Positions 63,686-64,000 of a stretch of 64,000 nucleotides of DNA are shown in pieces (the first letter of the stretch is position 1; every line of letters starts with the position of its first letter). Both the position numbers and the translations under genes were made by a program. The stretch comes from Yponomeuta sedellus. Taxonomy: Eukaryota > Arthropoda > Insecta > Lepidoptera > Yponomeutidae. A model generated the notes under the pieces. That model did no database searches. It was not told where the DNA came from and saw nothing but the letters and a program-made list of their open reading frames with translations. The DNA lies in contig OW203727.1 of assembly GCA_934045075.1 (NCBI GenBank), positions 21,392,811-21,456,810 of the forward strand, given 5' to 3'.

Positions 63686-64000
63686 TTTCTGGCCAAGTGT
63701 AGACATAAAAAGATGTACACAACACGGGAGGTAATAAAGAAAGCTCTCGGTCGCATATTTACGTCCCTCGCTTGCAGCTCGGGCCGCAAACTTCTGCGAT
63801 CTCGGCCTTTTTTTGTATTACCACCCTAGTTGTGTAATGTACTATTTTATGTAGACGCCACAATATGGGTGTGCCACTGCAGGATAAAGGCCTGCTCAAA
63901 GGCAAAGATTGTGACAGTGCGGAAAGAATTTCGAAGAAATTTACTGTTCAATCCTGAATACTTCATCCAGATTAGCTCTATGATGCCAAAATTGTAATGT

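Overview
The window is eukaryotic, arthropod-like DNA: AT-rich, with introns (GT..AG) and a dense layer of transposable-element remnants. The tRNA-derived SINEs, the LINE tails made of TTATC repeats and the mariner, hAT and Penelope-like pieces suggest a moth or butterfly. That assignment is inference; no host housekeeping gene was recognised.

The centrepiece is one complete, apparently intact Polinton/Maverick (adintovirus-like) element at 4824..21219. Both flanks carry the same 6-bp target duplication, AGTGGC (4818..4823 and 21220..21225). The terminal inverted repeats start AG and end CT on the + strand, with 82 perfectly matching bp, and each TIR is itself a symmetric hairpin. The element sits inside an older tRNA-type SINE.

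Rightward genes in order are: packaging ATPase, an unknown 314-aa protein, a 120-aa coiled-coil protein, integrase with chromodomain, a phospholipase A2 plus hydrophobic-segment virion protein, adenain-like protease, penton (minor capsid protein), a 48-aa basic protein, major capsid protein, and an unknown 162-aa protein. Leftward genes are a small two-exon gene, protein-primed DNA polymerase B (1168 aa), and a second small multi-exon gene whose intron holds a MITE. The set covers replication (PolB), integration (INT), packaging (ATPase), virion assembly and maturation (MCP, penton, PRO) and probably membrane breach (PLA2). Two translation features stand out. The PLA2 frame ends on a canonical A_AAA_AAC slippery heptamer directly before its stop, and the protease lacks an AUG that would keep its conserved N-terminus. 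Penton, the 48-aa protein, MCP and the 162-aa gene are chained by three ATGA stop/start overlaps.

Left flank (1..4817): repeat fragments plus a GC-rich patch around 2690..2933 that looks like a host promoter, 5' UTR and first exon.

Right flank (21226..64000): no intact host gene was found. It holds tandem duplications (525 bp x2, 264 bp x3), a 5'-truncated LINE reverse transcriptase, a Penelope-like C-terminal fragment between perfect 44-bp inverted repeats, two broken mariners (one carrying a Penelope-derived insertion), a hAT transposase remnant split by two further insertions, RTE-like LINE fragments, and many copies of several short repeat families. One of these, a tRNA-like SINE, repeatedly occurs as head-to-head palindromes.
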